Source of the DNA: Psychrobacter sp. 72-O-c
GTDB taxonomy: Bacteria > Pseudomonadota > Gammaproteobacteria > Pseudomonadales > Moraxellaceae
Direction: 5' to 3'
NCBI RefSeq assembly: GCF_904846605.1
Contig: NZ_CAJHBI010000009.1
Coordinates: 44,819 to 108,818 of the forward strand
Length of the DNA: 64,000 nt
The notes beneath the pieces are model-generated. The model was not told the origin of the DNA and did no database searches. It was given only the letters and a program-made list of their open reading frames with translations. Numbering within the stretch: position 1 is the stretch's first letter; each line of letters begins with the position of its first letter. Below are positions 49,928 through 61,331 of this stretch, piece after piece. Both the position numbers and the translations under genes were made by a program.

Positions 49928-51136
49928 ATGATTATGACGCAACGCATCGCTGTACTAGGCGCAACCGGCTCTATTGGCGATAGCACGTTGGCAATTTTGG
50001 CGGCGCAACCTCATAACTACGAGGTTTACGCTTTATCAGGCTATCAGCGTTTAGATAAGTTGTTTGCACTCTGTCGGCAGTTTATGCCCCAGCGTGTTTG
50101 CGTCCCGATGACCGCCGTCGATGATTTTGCGAAACGGCTCAGTGATGCAAGTCTGCGTATCGATGTAGTAGGCGGAGCGGCAGGCCTAATAGATATTGCC
50201 ACCGACTCGCAAACAGATACTGTGGTTGCGGCTATTGTCGGCGCGGCAGGCTTGTCGTCCACTTTAGCGGCAGCACGTGCCGGTAAGCGTATCTTGCTTG
50301 CCAATAAAGAGGCGCTGGTCATGGCAGGACAAGTGATGATTGAGGCCGTAAAGACCCATCATGCCACTTTGCTACCGATTGACTCTGAGCACAACGCTAT
50401 TTTTCAGTGTTTGCCAGCCTCTATTCAACAGGATAATACTCAGATTCATGACCAGAGCCACGGGGTGCGCAAATTATGGTTGACCGCTTCTGGTGGGCCA
50501 TTTTTGAATCAATCTTTTACTCACATGCAACAAGCAGGGGTAGCCGAAGCGATTAAGCATCCGAACTGGTCAATGGGGCAAAAGATATCCGTTGATTCTG
50601 CAACTATGATGAATAAAGGCTTAGAGCTAATAGAAGCCTGTCATTTATTCGATCTGCCAGAAGATAAGATAAATGTGGTTATTCATCCACAAAGTATCAT
50701 CCACTCAATGGTAGAATATAGCGATGGCAGCTTCTTAGCGCAGCTTGGCAGCCCAGATATGAAAACCCCAATTGCCCATGCGCTAAGCTATCCTGAGCGT
50801 ATCGAGAGTGGCTCACAACCGTTAGACTTATATGCGCTCAGTCATCTAGAATTTATTAAGCCGGATTTGCATAAATTCGCCTGTTTGCGTCTTGCGCGTC
50901 AAGCGATGCAAGAAGGAGCGCAGGCGACTATCGTGCTCAATGCAGCCAATGAAATGGCAGTAGCAGCCTTTTTAGCCGGACAAGTCCGTTTAACGGATAT
51001 TGCTGATATTAATGAGCAAGCGCTGAGTGAAGTACCAGTAGCAAAGTTGAGCACGGCTGCAGATATTGAAGATATTTTAGCCATTGATGCGACAGCCCGA
51101 CGTTACACCGATGCTATTATTGCAAAAATGGCGTAA
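49928..51136 (+). CDS. dxr: 1-deoxy-D-xylulose 5-phosphate reductoisomerase
   Basis: The 402-residue protein has the NADPH-binding N-terminus (RIAVLGATGSIGDSTLAIL) and the substrate and metal site (ILLANKEALVMAGQ, LPIDSEHNAIFQCL, SVDSATMMNKGLELIEA, INVVIHPQSIIHSMVEYSDGS). It makes 2-C-methyl-D-erythritol 4-phosphate in the MEP isoprenoid pathway, linking to uppS two genes upstream. AGG lies 5 nt before the ATG. An in-frame second ATG at 49934 is an alternative start. Confidence 0.96.
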   Translation: MIMTQRIAVLGATGSIGDSTLAILAAQPHNYEVYALSGYQRLDKLFALCRQFMPQRVCVPMTAVDDFAKRLSDASLRIDVVGGAAGLIDIATDSQTDTVVAAIVGAAGLSSTLAAARAGKRILLANKEALVMAGQVMIEAVKTHHATLLPIDSEHNAIFQCLPASIQQDNTQIHDQSHGVRKLWLTASGGPFLNQSFTHMQQAGVAEAIKHPNWSMGQKISVDSATMMNKGLELIEACHLFDLPEDKINVVIHPQSIIHSMVEYSDGSFLAQLGSPDMKTPIAHALSYPERIESGSQPLDLYALSHLEFIKPDLHKFACLRLARQAMQEGAQATIVLNAANEMAVAAFLAGQVRLTDIADINEQALSEVPVAKLSTAADIEDILAIDATARRYTDAIIAKMA

Positions 51137-51169
51137 CCCAATTGAGAGCAATTTAAACGAGAAACAGTG

Positions 51170-52546
51170 ATGACGTTCTTATTAACGCTACTAGCGGCAA
51201 TTTTTGTTTTAGGTCCACTGATTGCTTTACATGAGTGGGGTCACTATATCGTGGCGCGGCTGTGTGGTGTTAAAGTGCTGACCTATTCTATCGGTTTTGG
51301 CCCCAAGCTTACCGGCTGGACCAGTAAGCGTAGCGGTATAGACTATCGTATTTCAATGCTGCCGCTTGGTGGTTACGTCAAGATGCTCGATGAGCGTGAA
51401 GGGGAAGTTGCAAAGGATGAACAGCACTTGGCCTTTAATCGCCAGCATCCACTGAAGAAAATAGCGATCGTTGCTGCCGGTCCTATTATGAACTTTATTA
51501 TCGCTATTGGGCTATTTTGGGTATTGTTTATGACCCCATCTGAGCAGCTGGCGACTAACATTGGACAGGTATTACCAGATACACCAGCAGCGATGGCACA
51601 GCTACCGGTTGGTGACAAGGTGGTCGCCATTGACAGTCATGAAGTACAGACTTGGGAAGAGATTAACTACCGCCTCGCTGGACGCATGGGCGAGACAGAA
51701 AGTGTCAGTGTCACTTTGCAGTCGCCTTCAGCCTCTGTTGAAAATCTAAAAACTTATCAAGCGACCGTTACTAGCTTTATGCAAGGGGATGCGCAAGGTA
51801 AGGATCCCATAAGTAGCTTTGGTATGTTGCCGTGGCAGCCACAAATTGCCCCTGTTATTGGTGGTTTGTCAGCCGATGGCGCTGCTATCCTTCAGGGGCT
51901 ACAAGTCGGCGATCGTATCACGGCTATCAATGATACCCCAGTGACCGATTGGATTAGCGCCACCCGAATCATTCGGGACAGCCCCGAGGTTTTGTTAAAC
52001 TTTACTGTGTTGAGAGACGATAAACCGGTACAGTTACAAATTATGCCGCAAGGTAAAAAAGACAATCTGGGTAACGACTATGGGCAAATTGGTGCTATGG
52101 TTGCACAAACCGAAATCAACATTCCGGATGCGTATAGAACCACGGTAGTTTATGGTCCTGGTGAAGCCTTGATCAAGTCGTTTGAAAAGACTGAACAACT
52201 TGCCGTGATGACGGTAAGCTCGATGGGCAAAATGCTTTCAGGAACGATAGGTCTTGATAACTTATCTGGGCCCATTACTATTGCTAAAGTTGCCAAACAG
52301 AGTTTTGATATTAGCTGGGAGATGGTATTATCTACTGCCGCCTTGATCAGCTTGAGCCTTGCGGTACTAAATCTTCTGCCTATTCCGATATTAGATGGCG
52401 GTCATATTGTCTATTATCTGATTGAGCTTATTCGCGGTAAGCCATTATCCGAAGGTATACAAATAGCAGGTTTAAATATCGGTTTACTCTTGCTGGCAGG
52501 TTTCATGGTGTTAGCGATTGGTAATGATATCAGTCGGCTGTTTTGA
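51170..52546 (+). CDS. rseP: Site-2 protease RseP
   Basis: From the ATG at 51170 (a GTG just before it is also possible), 458 residues. Zinc protease motif HEWGH (H21, E22, H25) in the first transmembrane helix; a second zinc ligand in the C-terminal PIPILDGGHIVYY. Two PDZ domains lie between the membrane segments (about 115-200 and 210-290). RseP cuts anti-sigma factor RseA in the envelope stress response and clears signal peptides. Cotranscribed with dxr and upstream of bamA. Confidence 0.95.
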   Translation: MTFLLTLLAAIFVLGPLIALHEWGHYIVARLCGVKVLTYSIGFGPKLTGWTSKRSGIDYRISMLPLGGYVKMLDEREGEVAKDEQHLAFNRQHPLKKIAIVAAGPIMNFIIAIGLFWVLFMTPSEQLATNIGQVLPDTPAAMAQLPVGDKVVAIDSHEVQTWEEINYRLAGRMGETESVSVTLQSPSASVENLKTYQATVTSFMQGDAQGKDPISSFGMLPWQPQIAPVIGGLSADGAAILQGLQVGDRITAINDTPVTDWISATRIIRDSPEVLLNFTVLRDDKPVQLQIMPQGKKDNLGNDYGQIGAMVAQTEINIPDAYRTTVVYGPGEALIKSFEKTEQLAVMTVSSMGKMLSGTIGLDNLSGPITIAKVAKQSFDISWEMVLSTAALISLSLAVLNLLPIPILDGGHIVYYLIELIRGKPLSEGIQIAGLNIGLLLLAGFMVLAIGNDISRLF

Positions 52547-52809
52547 TTGCACGATACCTATTTATAAGAGTAAGATGTGATGCACTAACGTCTACAAGGT
52601 GCTAGCGTTCTGGTTATGCAGGTAATACGTTGGCATGGCTACAGTGTGGCTACTATACTAATAGTAATTTTTAGTTTATTTTATGATACGTTTTATATAA
52701 AGTGTTCTGAGTCTCCCATGACTGAGTCAAAGATTTCTCAATAATTGGGCTAGACAACCAGTACTTTTTACCTTAACTTAAGCAAGTTTTTTATTGACGG
52801 ATAGTGTTT

Positions 52810-55233
52810 ATGCGTACGCCTTTATTTATGAGCGCGGCTGGGTTGCCATTAGTGGTAGCGATGATGAGTGTGTCGGCACAGGCCGCAGACTTTGTGGTAA
52901 CCGATATTGGCTTTACTGGTCTGCAACGTCTAACCGCGGATAGTCTCTATCCGGTCTTGCCCGTTTCGGTAGGTGATACGGTTACTGATAGTAGTCTGGC
53001 GGCCAGTATTAAAGCACTGTATGCCACCGACAATTTTGCCAATATTCAAAGCCGTGTTGAAGGCAATCAGCTGCGCTTTGAGGTCGTTGAACGTCCGATT
53101 ATTGCCGAAGTAAACTTTGATGGTAATAAACTCATCCCTAAAGAAGGGCTTGAGGAAGGGTTAAAAAACGCCGGTTTATCAGTTGGGGCTGTGCTTAAGC
53201 AGTCGACGTTACAAGGTGTGGCCAATGAGCTACAGCAGCAATATATCAGCCAAGGCTATTACAACAGTAATATCGAAGTTGACCAAACAGTGCTTGATGG
53301 TAACCGTGTCAAATTAGACGTGCGCTTCATTGAAGGTAAGCCAGCAAAAGTCGTCGATATTAATATTATTGGTAACAAGCATTTTAGCGACTCGCAGATT
53401 AAAGATGTTTTTGCCGTAAAAGAATCGTCATGGACTCGTCTGTTATCTAAGTCTGATCGTTATGCCAAAGAAAAGCTGGCCGCCAGTTTAGAGAACCTAA
53501 AGGCGCTGTATCAAAATGATGGTTATGTGCGTTTTAACGTTGATAACGCTGTACTCAATATCAGTGAAGATAAGCGCAGTGTCTTTATTGAAATCAGTCT
53601 AAATGAAGGCGAGCAATATCAATTTGGTGAAGTCAATTTCTTAGGTCAGCCAACATTTGATATTAATGAGCTAACAGAGCTGGTCACTTTTGCGCCAAAT
53701 GAGCAGTATTCGCAAGCTAAGCTTGATGCCTCGACTGCGGAGCTCAAAAGCCTTTATGGTAACGAAGGCTATTATTTAGCTCAAGTTCGCCCAGTACCAC
53801 GCATTAACGATGATACTAAAGTGGTTAATGTTGATTACTATATTGATCCTGCGCGACCTATCTATGTGCGCCGCATTAACTTTAATGGTAACTTACGTAC
53901 CCAAGACGAAGTGCTACGCCGTGAGATGCGTCAATTAGAAGGCGCGCTTGCTTCTAGTGAGAAGATCCAATTGTCACGCACACGTTTGATGCGCACAGGG
54001 TTTTTTAAAGGCGTTAACGTAGATGTCAAGCCCGTACCCAACCAGCCCGATCAAGTCGATATCAACTATACCGTTGAAGAGCAACCTTCTGGTAGCTCAA
54101 CCATCGCTGCGGGTTATTCACAAAGTGGCGGTGTTACTTTTCAGTTAGACCTTACCCAAAACAACTTTATGGGGACTGGCAACCGAGTCAAAGCGGCGTT
54201 ATCACGTTCAGAGACTCGCGACTCTTATAGCTTAGGTTATACGGATCCGTACTTTACTGAAAATGGGGTCTCGCAAGGGGTTAGCGCCTACTATCGTGAA
54301 ACCAAATATGATGATAGAAACGTCAGTAACTATGTGACTGATTCCTACGGTGGTACGCTGAATTACAGCTATCCGGTCGATGAAACCAAACGCGTTAGTG
54401 CCGGTCTTAATATTGACCAGACCTCGGTGCGTGGTGGTAGTCGACTTGGAGTTTCCAACGTTCAGCAGATTATCGATGATGGCGGTTCGTTTGAAAAGTT
54501 TAATGATGATGAAGGAAATCCTTTAGGTCGTACCGGCTTTAAAAACGATTATAATACCTATAACCTACTATTTGGCTGGGATTATAGTACCTTAGACCGT
54601 CCCGTATTCCCAACCAAAGGTATGAGTCATGCTGTCGATGCGACCATTGGTCTTGGTGATACCAGTTATCAGAAGCTTATATATAGTGGCAACCTGTATT
54701 ATCCTATCTACAAAGATTGGGTTGCACGGGGCTATGGCAAGCTTGGCTATGGTAATGACTTGCCCTTCTATGAAAACTTTTACGCTGGTGGTTATGGTTC
54801 GGTAAGAGGGTATGAGTCTTCTACGCTTGGCCCTAAATCGCAAAGTTATAATGATGCTATTGATAATACGGTAAGATATCAAGATGAAGAAGTGGGTGGT
54901 AACGCGCTAGTTAGCTTTGGTACGGAATTGATTTTACCCATGCCATTTAAAGGGGATTGGGCCGATCAAGTGCGTCCGGTACTGTTCGCTGAAGGCGGCC
55001 AAGTATTTGATACCACGGATAAGGAAGATCGTACCTTTATTGATCCAGCAAGTGGTGACGATACCGATGTACCGTTGCTCACGCAAGATAATAATTTACG
55101 CTTTAGTGCCGGAGCCGGTATTACTTGGTATACACCTATTGGCCCGATATCACTAAGCTATGCGGTACCGATTGGTGACAAAGAAGGCGATGAGACTGAG
55201 AAAGTTCAGTTCCAAATTGGTAGTACTTTCTAA
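52810..55233 (+). CDS. bamA: Outer-membrane assembly factor BamA
   Basis: The protein has 807 residues from the ATG at 52810. Signal peptide of about 27 residues ending SVSAQAAD; five POTRA domains up to about 420 (for example VSQGYYNS-like and VRFIEGKPAKVVDINIIGNKHF); C-terminal beta barrel with VRGYES (the conserved VRGF/Y-type motif), ending QIGSTF. It inserts beta-barrel proteins in the outer membrane. skp usually follows bamA in this group, but here lpxD starts 124 bp downstream. Confidence 0.96.
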   Translation: MRTPLFMSAAGLPLVVAMMSVSAQAADFVVTDIGFTGLQRLTADSLYPVLPVSVGDTVTDSSLAASIKALYATDNFANIQSRVEGNQLRFEVVERPIIAEVNFDGNKLIPKEGLEEGLKNAGLSVGAVLKQSTLQGVANELQQQYISQGYYNSNIEVDQTVLDGNRVKLDVRFIEGKPAKVVDINIIGNKHFSDSQIKDVFAVKESSWTRLLSKSDRYAKEKLAASLENLKALYQNDGYVRFNVDNAVLNISEDKRSVFIEISLNEGEQYQFGEVNFLGQPTFDINELTELVTFAPNEQYSQAKLDASTAELKSLYGNEGYYLAQVRPVPRINDDTKVVNVDYYIDPARPIYVRRINFNGNLRTQDEVLRREMRQLEGALASSEKIQLSRTRLMRTGFFKGVNVDVKPVPNQPDQVDINYTVEEQPSGSSTIAAGYSQSGGVTFQLDLTQNNFMGTGNRVKAALSRSETRDSYSLGYTDPYFTENGVSQGVSAYYRETKYDDRNVSNYVTDSYGGTLNYSYPVDETKRVSAGLNIDQTSVRGGSRLGVSNVQQIIDDGGSFEKFNDDEGNPLGRTGFKNDYNTYNLLFGWDYSTLDRPVFPTKGMSHAVDATIGLGDTSYQKLIYSGNLYYPIYKDWVARGYGKLGYGNDLPFYENFYAGGYGSVRGYESSTLGPKSQSYNDAIDNTVRYQDEEVGGNALVSFGTELILPMPFKGDWADQVRPVLFAEGGQVFDTTDKEDRTFIDPASGDDTDVPLLTQDNNLRFSAGAGITWYTPIGPISLSYAVPIGDKEGDETEKVQFQIGSTF

Positions 55234-55357
55234 GTCAGCTTGATAGTTTAGTATTACTCCATACCTGTTACTTCATACCGGTTATTTTAACTGGCTGCTA
55301 AGCTGATATTTTAGCTTGGTGCTAGTGTTATTTATATTAATCATATTAATTTTAACT

Positions 55358-56374
55358 ATGATAACGATTGAGCAACTTATATCCCAAATTGAGCAGCGCC
55401 AGCCAGTATTGAATAAAGCTGAGCTTAGCACTGCACAGTTGTGTGTCAGATTAAGTGGTGTTGGTAGCTTAAACGATGCCAATGATACAGAGCTGAGTTT
55501 TTTAGCCGACCCTCATTATATATCGAGTCTGGCTAACAGTCAGGCTGGGGCCGTACTGGTCACTGAACAATATCGCGCGCAAGTACCAACAGCATCTTTG
55601 GCATTGGTGGTGGCAACGCCTTATTTGGCATATGCTAGTGGCAGTCAGCTATTTGCACGAAGCTCATTTGCCAGCGGTATTCATCCTAGCGCAGTGATTG
55701 CTGATAGTGCGGTGATTGGTGATGATGTCAATATCGGGCCTTTTTGTGTGATTGGTGAGCAGGTACAAATTGGCGCACGGAGCGCTTTAAATTCTCATGT
55801 AGTTATTGAAGCGCATACCAATATCGGTACTGACTGCGTCTTTGAGTCACAAGTAGTAATAGGGCATGATTGCATCATAGGTAGTCATGTTCGGCTGCAT
55901 GCCGGAGTGAGCATAGGTAGTGAAGGCTTTGGCTTTGCACCAACGCAGAATCCTAGTGTTCATGGCTGGGAGCGTATTGCTCAGCTTGGCCGTGTAATCA
56001 TTGGTGATTATGTACGTATTGGTAGCAATACCTGCGTTGATCGCGGAGCCATTGAAGATACTGTAATTGGCAATCATGTTATTATCGATAACTTGGTACA
56101 AGTGGCGCATAACGTACGTATCGGTGATGGCACTGCTATCGCTGCCAACACGGGTATCGCTGGTAGTACGACTATTGGTAAGCGTTGTATTATAGGCGGG
56201 GCTGTCGGTATTACTGGTCATATTGAGATTACAGACGATGTTACTTTATCTGGTATGACGATGGTGACTAAATCGATTAAAACTGCCGGTTCCTACTCTT
56301 CAGGTACGGCAGCGATGCCAACGGCTAACTGGCGCCGCGCTGCTGTACGCTTTCGTCAACTTGGACGGAACTAG
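55358..56374 (+). CDS. lpxD: UDP-3-O-acylglucosamine N-acyltransferase
   Basis: Start taken as the ATG at 55358 (MITIEQLISQIEQRQ); the 14 residues that precede it in frame are a hydrophobic run without family support. N-terminal uridine-binding domain to about 100, then left-handed parallel beta helix hexapeptides (VIGDDVNIGPFCVIGEQ and many more). Acyltransferase of the lipid A pathway, using the product of LpxC. Followed by fabZ and lpxA. Confidence 0.95.
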   Translation: MITIEQLISQIEQRQPVLNKAELSTAQLCVRLSGVGSLNDANDTELSFLADPHYISSLANSQAGAVLVTEQYRAQVPTASLALVVATPYLAYASGSQLFARSSFASGIHPSAVIADSAVIGDDVNIGPFCVIGEQVQIGARSALNSHVVIEAHTNIGTDCVFESQVVIGHDCIIGSHVRLHAGVSIGSEGFGFAPTQNPSVHGWERIAQLGRVIIGDYVRIGSNTCVDRGAIEDTVIGNHVIIDNLVQVAHNVRIGDGTAIAANTGIAGSTTIGKRCIIGGAVGITGHIEITDDVTLSGMTMVTKSIKTAGSYSSGTAAMPTANWRRAAVRFRQLGRN

Positions 56375-56550
56375 CTTTGTCATAATTGGCCTTATTACGA
56401 TTAACCCTGTCATAATTAATGTCGTGGTAAGCGAATAAAAAGTGCAAAAAACAAAAGGTACATTTATAACAACATAACCTATTGGTATCAAAAACAAGCA
56501 ACAGTAGCCTATAAACCAACAGCCTATAAAAATAGCAAGGAAGCTCCGTT

Positions 56551-57060
56551 ATGAGCAGCATAGATATCGATACCCTAACTGATGAAGACTTCAAATCCTT
56601 GTCTGAGCAAGGTCTGACGTTACCGTTAACCTATGATACGCTCAAACACTATTTGCCGCATCGCTACCCTTTTATGTTGGTAGATAAAATCACGGCATGT
56701 AAGCCTGGCGAATGTATTACTGGTATCAAGAACGTTACCATCAACGAAGAGTTTTTTAATGGACACTTCCCTGATGAGCCGATTATGCCAGGGGTGTTGA
56801 TGGTAGAGTCAATGGCACAAGTCTCAGGCGTACTGGGCTTTATTAGCGCGGGATTAACCGCAGAAGACGGTTACTTGTATTTATTCGCAGGTGTTGATAA
56901 GGTTCGCTTCAAACGGCGCGTGATTCCTGGTGACCAGCTGATTATTCGTGCAAAAACAGTCATGCAAAGGCATGGTATTTATAAATTTGATTGTACCGTG
57001 CATGTCGAAGATGAGCTTGCTGCCAGTGCGCAAGTGATGATTGCTCGCCAAGAGCAATAA
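56551..57060 (+). CDS. fabZ: 3-hydroxyacyl-ACP dehydratase FabZ
   Basis: The 169-residue hot-dog-fold protein has LPHRYPFMLVDKI (catalytic histidine) and FFNGHFPDEPIMPGVLMVESMAQVSG (catalytic glutamate). It dehydrates beta-hydroxyacyl-ACP in fatty acid elongation and competes with LpxA for the lipid A precursor, so clustering with lpxD and lpxA is functional. The N-terminal 22 residues are an extra acidic extension. Confidence 0.96.
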   Translation: MSSIDIDTLTDEDFKSLSEQGLTLPLTYDTLKHYLPHRYPFMLVDKITACKPGECITGIKNVTINEEFFNGHFPDEPIMPGVLMVESMAQVSGVLGFISAGLTAEDGYLYLFAGVDKVRFKRRVIPGDQLIIRAKTVMQRHGIYKFDCTVHVEDELAASAQVMIARQEQ

Positions 57061-57296
57061 GCTTCTTATAACTGCTGGTAATGAATAACATAGTTTTTAT
57101 CGTAATAACTGTATTACAATAACTGGTGATAAAAACTAGAGCTAATGATTACTTAATATAAGAAAATAATTGATATAAAAAATCATGTTATTCACATAAT
57201 TAGTTATTAGATTCACATCGTTAGTTGTTAGAACACTTAATCATAAGTATTTTGTTTTACCATTTACTCGCATTAAATGATACAAAGGCCCGCATT

Positions 57297-58076
57297 ATGA
57301 GTCAGATCCATCCCACAGCACTCATCTCACCATCCGCCACGATTGACGACACCGCAACTATCGGACCTTATTGTATTGTCGGTGATGAGGTGACAATTGG
57401 CGCACATACCATTTTGCATCGGCATGTGGTAGTAACCAAGCTAACTCGTATTGGTAAACACAATCAGTTTTATCAGTTTGCTAGTATCGGTGAAGATTCG
57501 CAAGATTTGAAATATGCTGGCGAGCGTACCTGGCTTGAGATAGGTGACCATAATACTGTCCGCGAGGCTTGTAGCTTGCATCGCGGAACGGCGCAGGATA
57601 AAGGACTGACCAAGATTGGTAGTCATAACCTGCTGATGGTAAATACCCATATCGCTCATGATTGCTTGATTGGTGATCACAATGTATTGGCTAATAATGT
57701 GGGTATTGCAGGACATGTCACTATTGGCGATCATACGATTATAGGGGGTAATTCAGGTATTCATCAGTTTTGCCGAGTTGATGATTACAGTTTAGTAGGT
57801 GGGGCCAGTTTGATTTTAAAAGATGTGGCTGCGTTTACTATGGTATCGGGAAATCCAGCAGGTGCGCACGGTCTTAATGTAGAAGGGATGCGCCGCAAAG
57901 GATGGTCTCAACCGACCATTGATATGCTACGCCAAGCGTATCGCGTCATTTTTAGATCGGGCCTGACGACCGTCCAAGCGCTTAGTGTTTTAAAAGAAGA
58001 GCTATTACCGAAAGAGCCTAAAATTCAGCTGCTAATTGACTCTCTCGAGCAGAGTAAACGTGGTGTGGTCCGCTAA
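57297..58076 (+). CDS. lpxA: UDP-N-acetylglucosamine acyltransferase
   Basis: Start at the ATG at 57297 (MSQIHPTALISPSATI), 259 residues. Left-handed beta helix with hexapeptide repeats, HDCLIGDHNVLANNVGIAGHVTIGDHTIIGGNSGIHQFCRV around the active site histidine, and the C-terminal helical domain (GMRRKGWSQPTIDMLRQAYRVIF). First step of lipid A synthesis. lpxB does not follow. Confidence 0.96.
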   Translation: MSQIHPTALISPSATIDDTATIGPYCIVGDEVTIGAHTILHRHVVVTKLTRIGKHNQFYQFASIGEDSQDLKYAGERTWLEIGDHNTVREACSLHRGTAQDKGLTKIGSHNLLMVNTHIAHDCLIGDHNVLANNVGIAGHVTIGDHTIIGGNSGIHQFCRVDDYSLVGGASLILKDVAAFTMVSGNPAGAHGLNVEGMRRKGWSQPTIDMLRQAYRVIFRSGLTTVQALSVLKEELLPKEPKIQLLIDSLEQSKRGVVR

Positions 58077-58125
58077 AAACTACTACTACTTTTCTTATGA
58101 TATAAGAAAGCATGTATTGCCTTAT

Positions 58126-58155
58126 TAAACCATAACTAATAGTTATGGTTTTTTG
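58126..58155 (+). terminator. Terminator after lpxA
   Basis: AACCATAACT/AGTTATGGTT perfect stem with an AAT loop (58128-58150) and TTTTTTG on the + strand. Confidence 0.85.
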
Positions 58156-58345
58156 TCTTTATGACCACTTGACTTTTTAGGTTGCTTAGCAGAAACTAAT
58201 TGTCTAGAAAATTGTAAACAATTCTTTCTTAATGTTGCTGGGTGTGTCACATTGCACATTGATATATATTTTAAACAATTAAATACTATTTATAATCATA
58301 AGCTACCGGTATCAGAAACGGTAAGAAAAGTACAGGGAAGGCAAA

Positions 58346-59698
58346 ATGGCTAACAATAAACAAGAACATGCGCAGTGGAGCTCAAGCTTTGGCTTCGTGC
58401 TTGCAGCAGTAGGGTCAGCAGTTGGTTTAGGGAATATCTGGAAGTTTCCTTATATGGTCGGGGAAAGTGGTGGTTCAGCTTTTGTTATCGCTTACTTATT
58501 CTGTATTGCATTGGTTGGTTTTCCAGTACTGGTTGCCGAATGGTTAATTGGTCGACGTGGGCAAAAAAATCCTGTCAATAGTTTTACAGATGTGGCGGCA
58601 AGCGAAGGTAAGTCACGCAGCTGGGGTATTATTGGTGCTACCGGTATTTTGGGTGGCTTCTTAATCCTATCCTTCTATAGTGTCATCGGTGGCTGGGCGC
58701 TTAATTATATTACCAAAATCGGTACTGGTAGCTTTGTCGGACAAGATAGTGATACGGTTGGCGCCACCTTTGATGCCATGCTGGCTTCAGCCGGTACGTT
58801 AACTATTTGGCACACAGTGTTTATGGCAATAACTGCGCTGATTGTCGGTGTCGGTGTAACCCGAGGTATTGAAACCACGGCTAAAGTTTTAATGCCATTA
58901 CTAGGTATTATTTTATTCGTTATCGTCGGTTATAACGTGGTAAATGGCGGCTTTGGTGAGGCAGTTAATTATCTATTTGCTCCTGATTTGAGTAAATTAA
59001 CGGGCGATGTTATGTTAGCGGCATTAGGCCATGCCTTCTTTACGCTCTCTATTGGTATGGGTATTATGGTTGCTTACGGCTCTTATTTAGGCCGTGAAGT
59101 AAACCTACTCAAAACAGCGCGCACGGTGGTGATTTTAGATACAGTTATTGCTCTAGCCGCTGGTTTGGCTATTTTCCCAATTATCTTTAATAATGGTCTT
59201 GATCCCGCTGCAGGTCCTGGGCTTATCTTTGTCAGCTTACCAATTGCCTTTGGTAGCATGACTGCTGGTACGATCATCGGTACCTTGTTCTTCTTATTAA
59301 TTACTTTTGCAGCATTGACGTCATCGATATCCTTACTTGAACCAACTGTTGAGTTCTTAGAAGAGCGGACACCAATGAGTCGTACCGTATCAACCATTGT
59401 TGCTAGTACTGTCATTTGGCTATTAGGTATCGCAGCACTATTATCATTTAATCTATGGTCTGACTTTACTATCATGGGTAACGGTATATTTGATGCGCTA
59501 GATAAAATTACTAGTAAGTTCTTATTGCCATTGACAGGTCTTGCGGGGATTATCTTCTTTGCTTGGAAAATGGATCAACGCACTATTCAACAAGAGCTTG
59601 GCTTATCTAATGGGGCTTGGAAGATATGGCAAGTTGTCGCTAAGTTTGTCGCGCCAATCGCTATTATCGTAGTGTTTGTTACTACGTTACTAGGCTAA
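58346..59698 (+). CDS. Sodium-dependent transporter of the NSS (SNF) family
   Basis: A 450-residue membrane protein with about 11 segments. The first helix region, FVLAAVGSAVGLGNIWKFPYMVGESGGSAFVIAYL, is the sodium and substrate site signature of neurotransmitter:sodium symporters (LeuT family). The substrate is probably an amino acid, but is not determinable. GAAGGC Shine-Dalgarno-like purines lie before the ATG. Confidence 0.9.
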   Translation: MANNKQEHAQWSSSFGFVLAAVGSAVGLGNIWKFPYMVGESGGSAFVIAYLFCIALVGFPVLVAEWLIGRRGQKNPVNSFTDVAASEGKSRSWGIIGATGILGGFLILSFYSVIGGWALNYITKIGTGSFVGQDSDTVGATFDAMLASAGTLTIWHTVFMAITALIVGVGVTRGIETTAKVLMPLLGIILFVIVGYNVVNGGFGEAVNYLFAPDLSKLTGDVMLAALGHAFFTLSIGMGIMVAYGSYLGREVNLLKTARTVVILDTVIALAAGLAIFPIIFNNGLDPAAGPGLIFVSLPIAFGSMTAGTIIGTLFFLLITFAALTSSISLLEPTVEFLEERTPMSRTVSTIVASTVIWLLGIAALLSFNLWSDFTIMGNGIFDALDKITSKFLLPLTGLAGIIFFAWKMDQRTIQQELGLSNGAWKIWQVVAKFVAPIAIIVVFVTTLLG

Positions 59699-59767
59699 AA
59701 TAGCTAAGATTAGTCCAAACTGCTCAAAGAATTAAATACAAAAAATTGGCGTTGACGATTACGCGTA

Positions 59768-59806
59768 ATAAAAAAGGGCTTAAGATAATCTTAAGCCCTT
59801 TTTGCG
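59768..59806. terminator. Bidirectional terminator between transporter and tgt
   Basis: AAAAAGGGCTTAAG/CTTAAGCCCTTTTT perfect stem (59771-59803) around ATAAT. Confidence 0.9.
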
Positions 59807-59900
59807 TTTTGAAGGTTATAAAAGCAATTACTATTCTTTAGTGCTAAAAGCTAGTCTTAAAATAAGTAATCATTAGCATAAATTAATCAGAGTAAAGCAA

Positions 59901-61085
<1,185 letters not shown>

Positions 61086-61331
61086 CTAATTATAGCACTG
61101 CTAGGTATTTTTTTGGACATGGATATTAGTAAGGTAGCCCATATCAATAAAGTCTGACTTCATTCACTTTTTTATCCTATACTTAAAAGACACAGACAAG
61201 CCAGTTGGTTGATTGGTAAAGTAAGAAGTTGACTGCCTTGTAAGTAAAGTATGATTTAATTAAGATATTAATTAACTAAAGTGGTCATTAAATAAAGTAC
61301 TAAAATCGCCATTCGAATGGAGAGACAGGTT

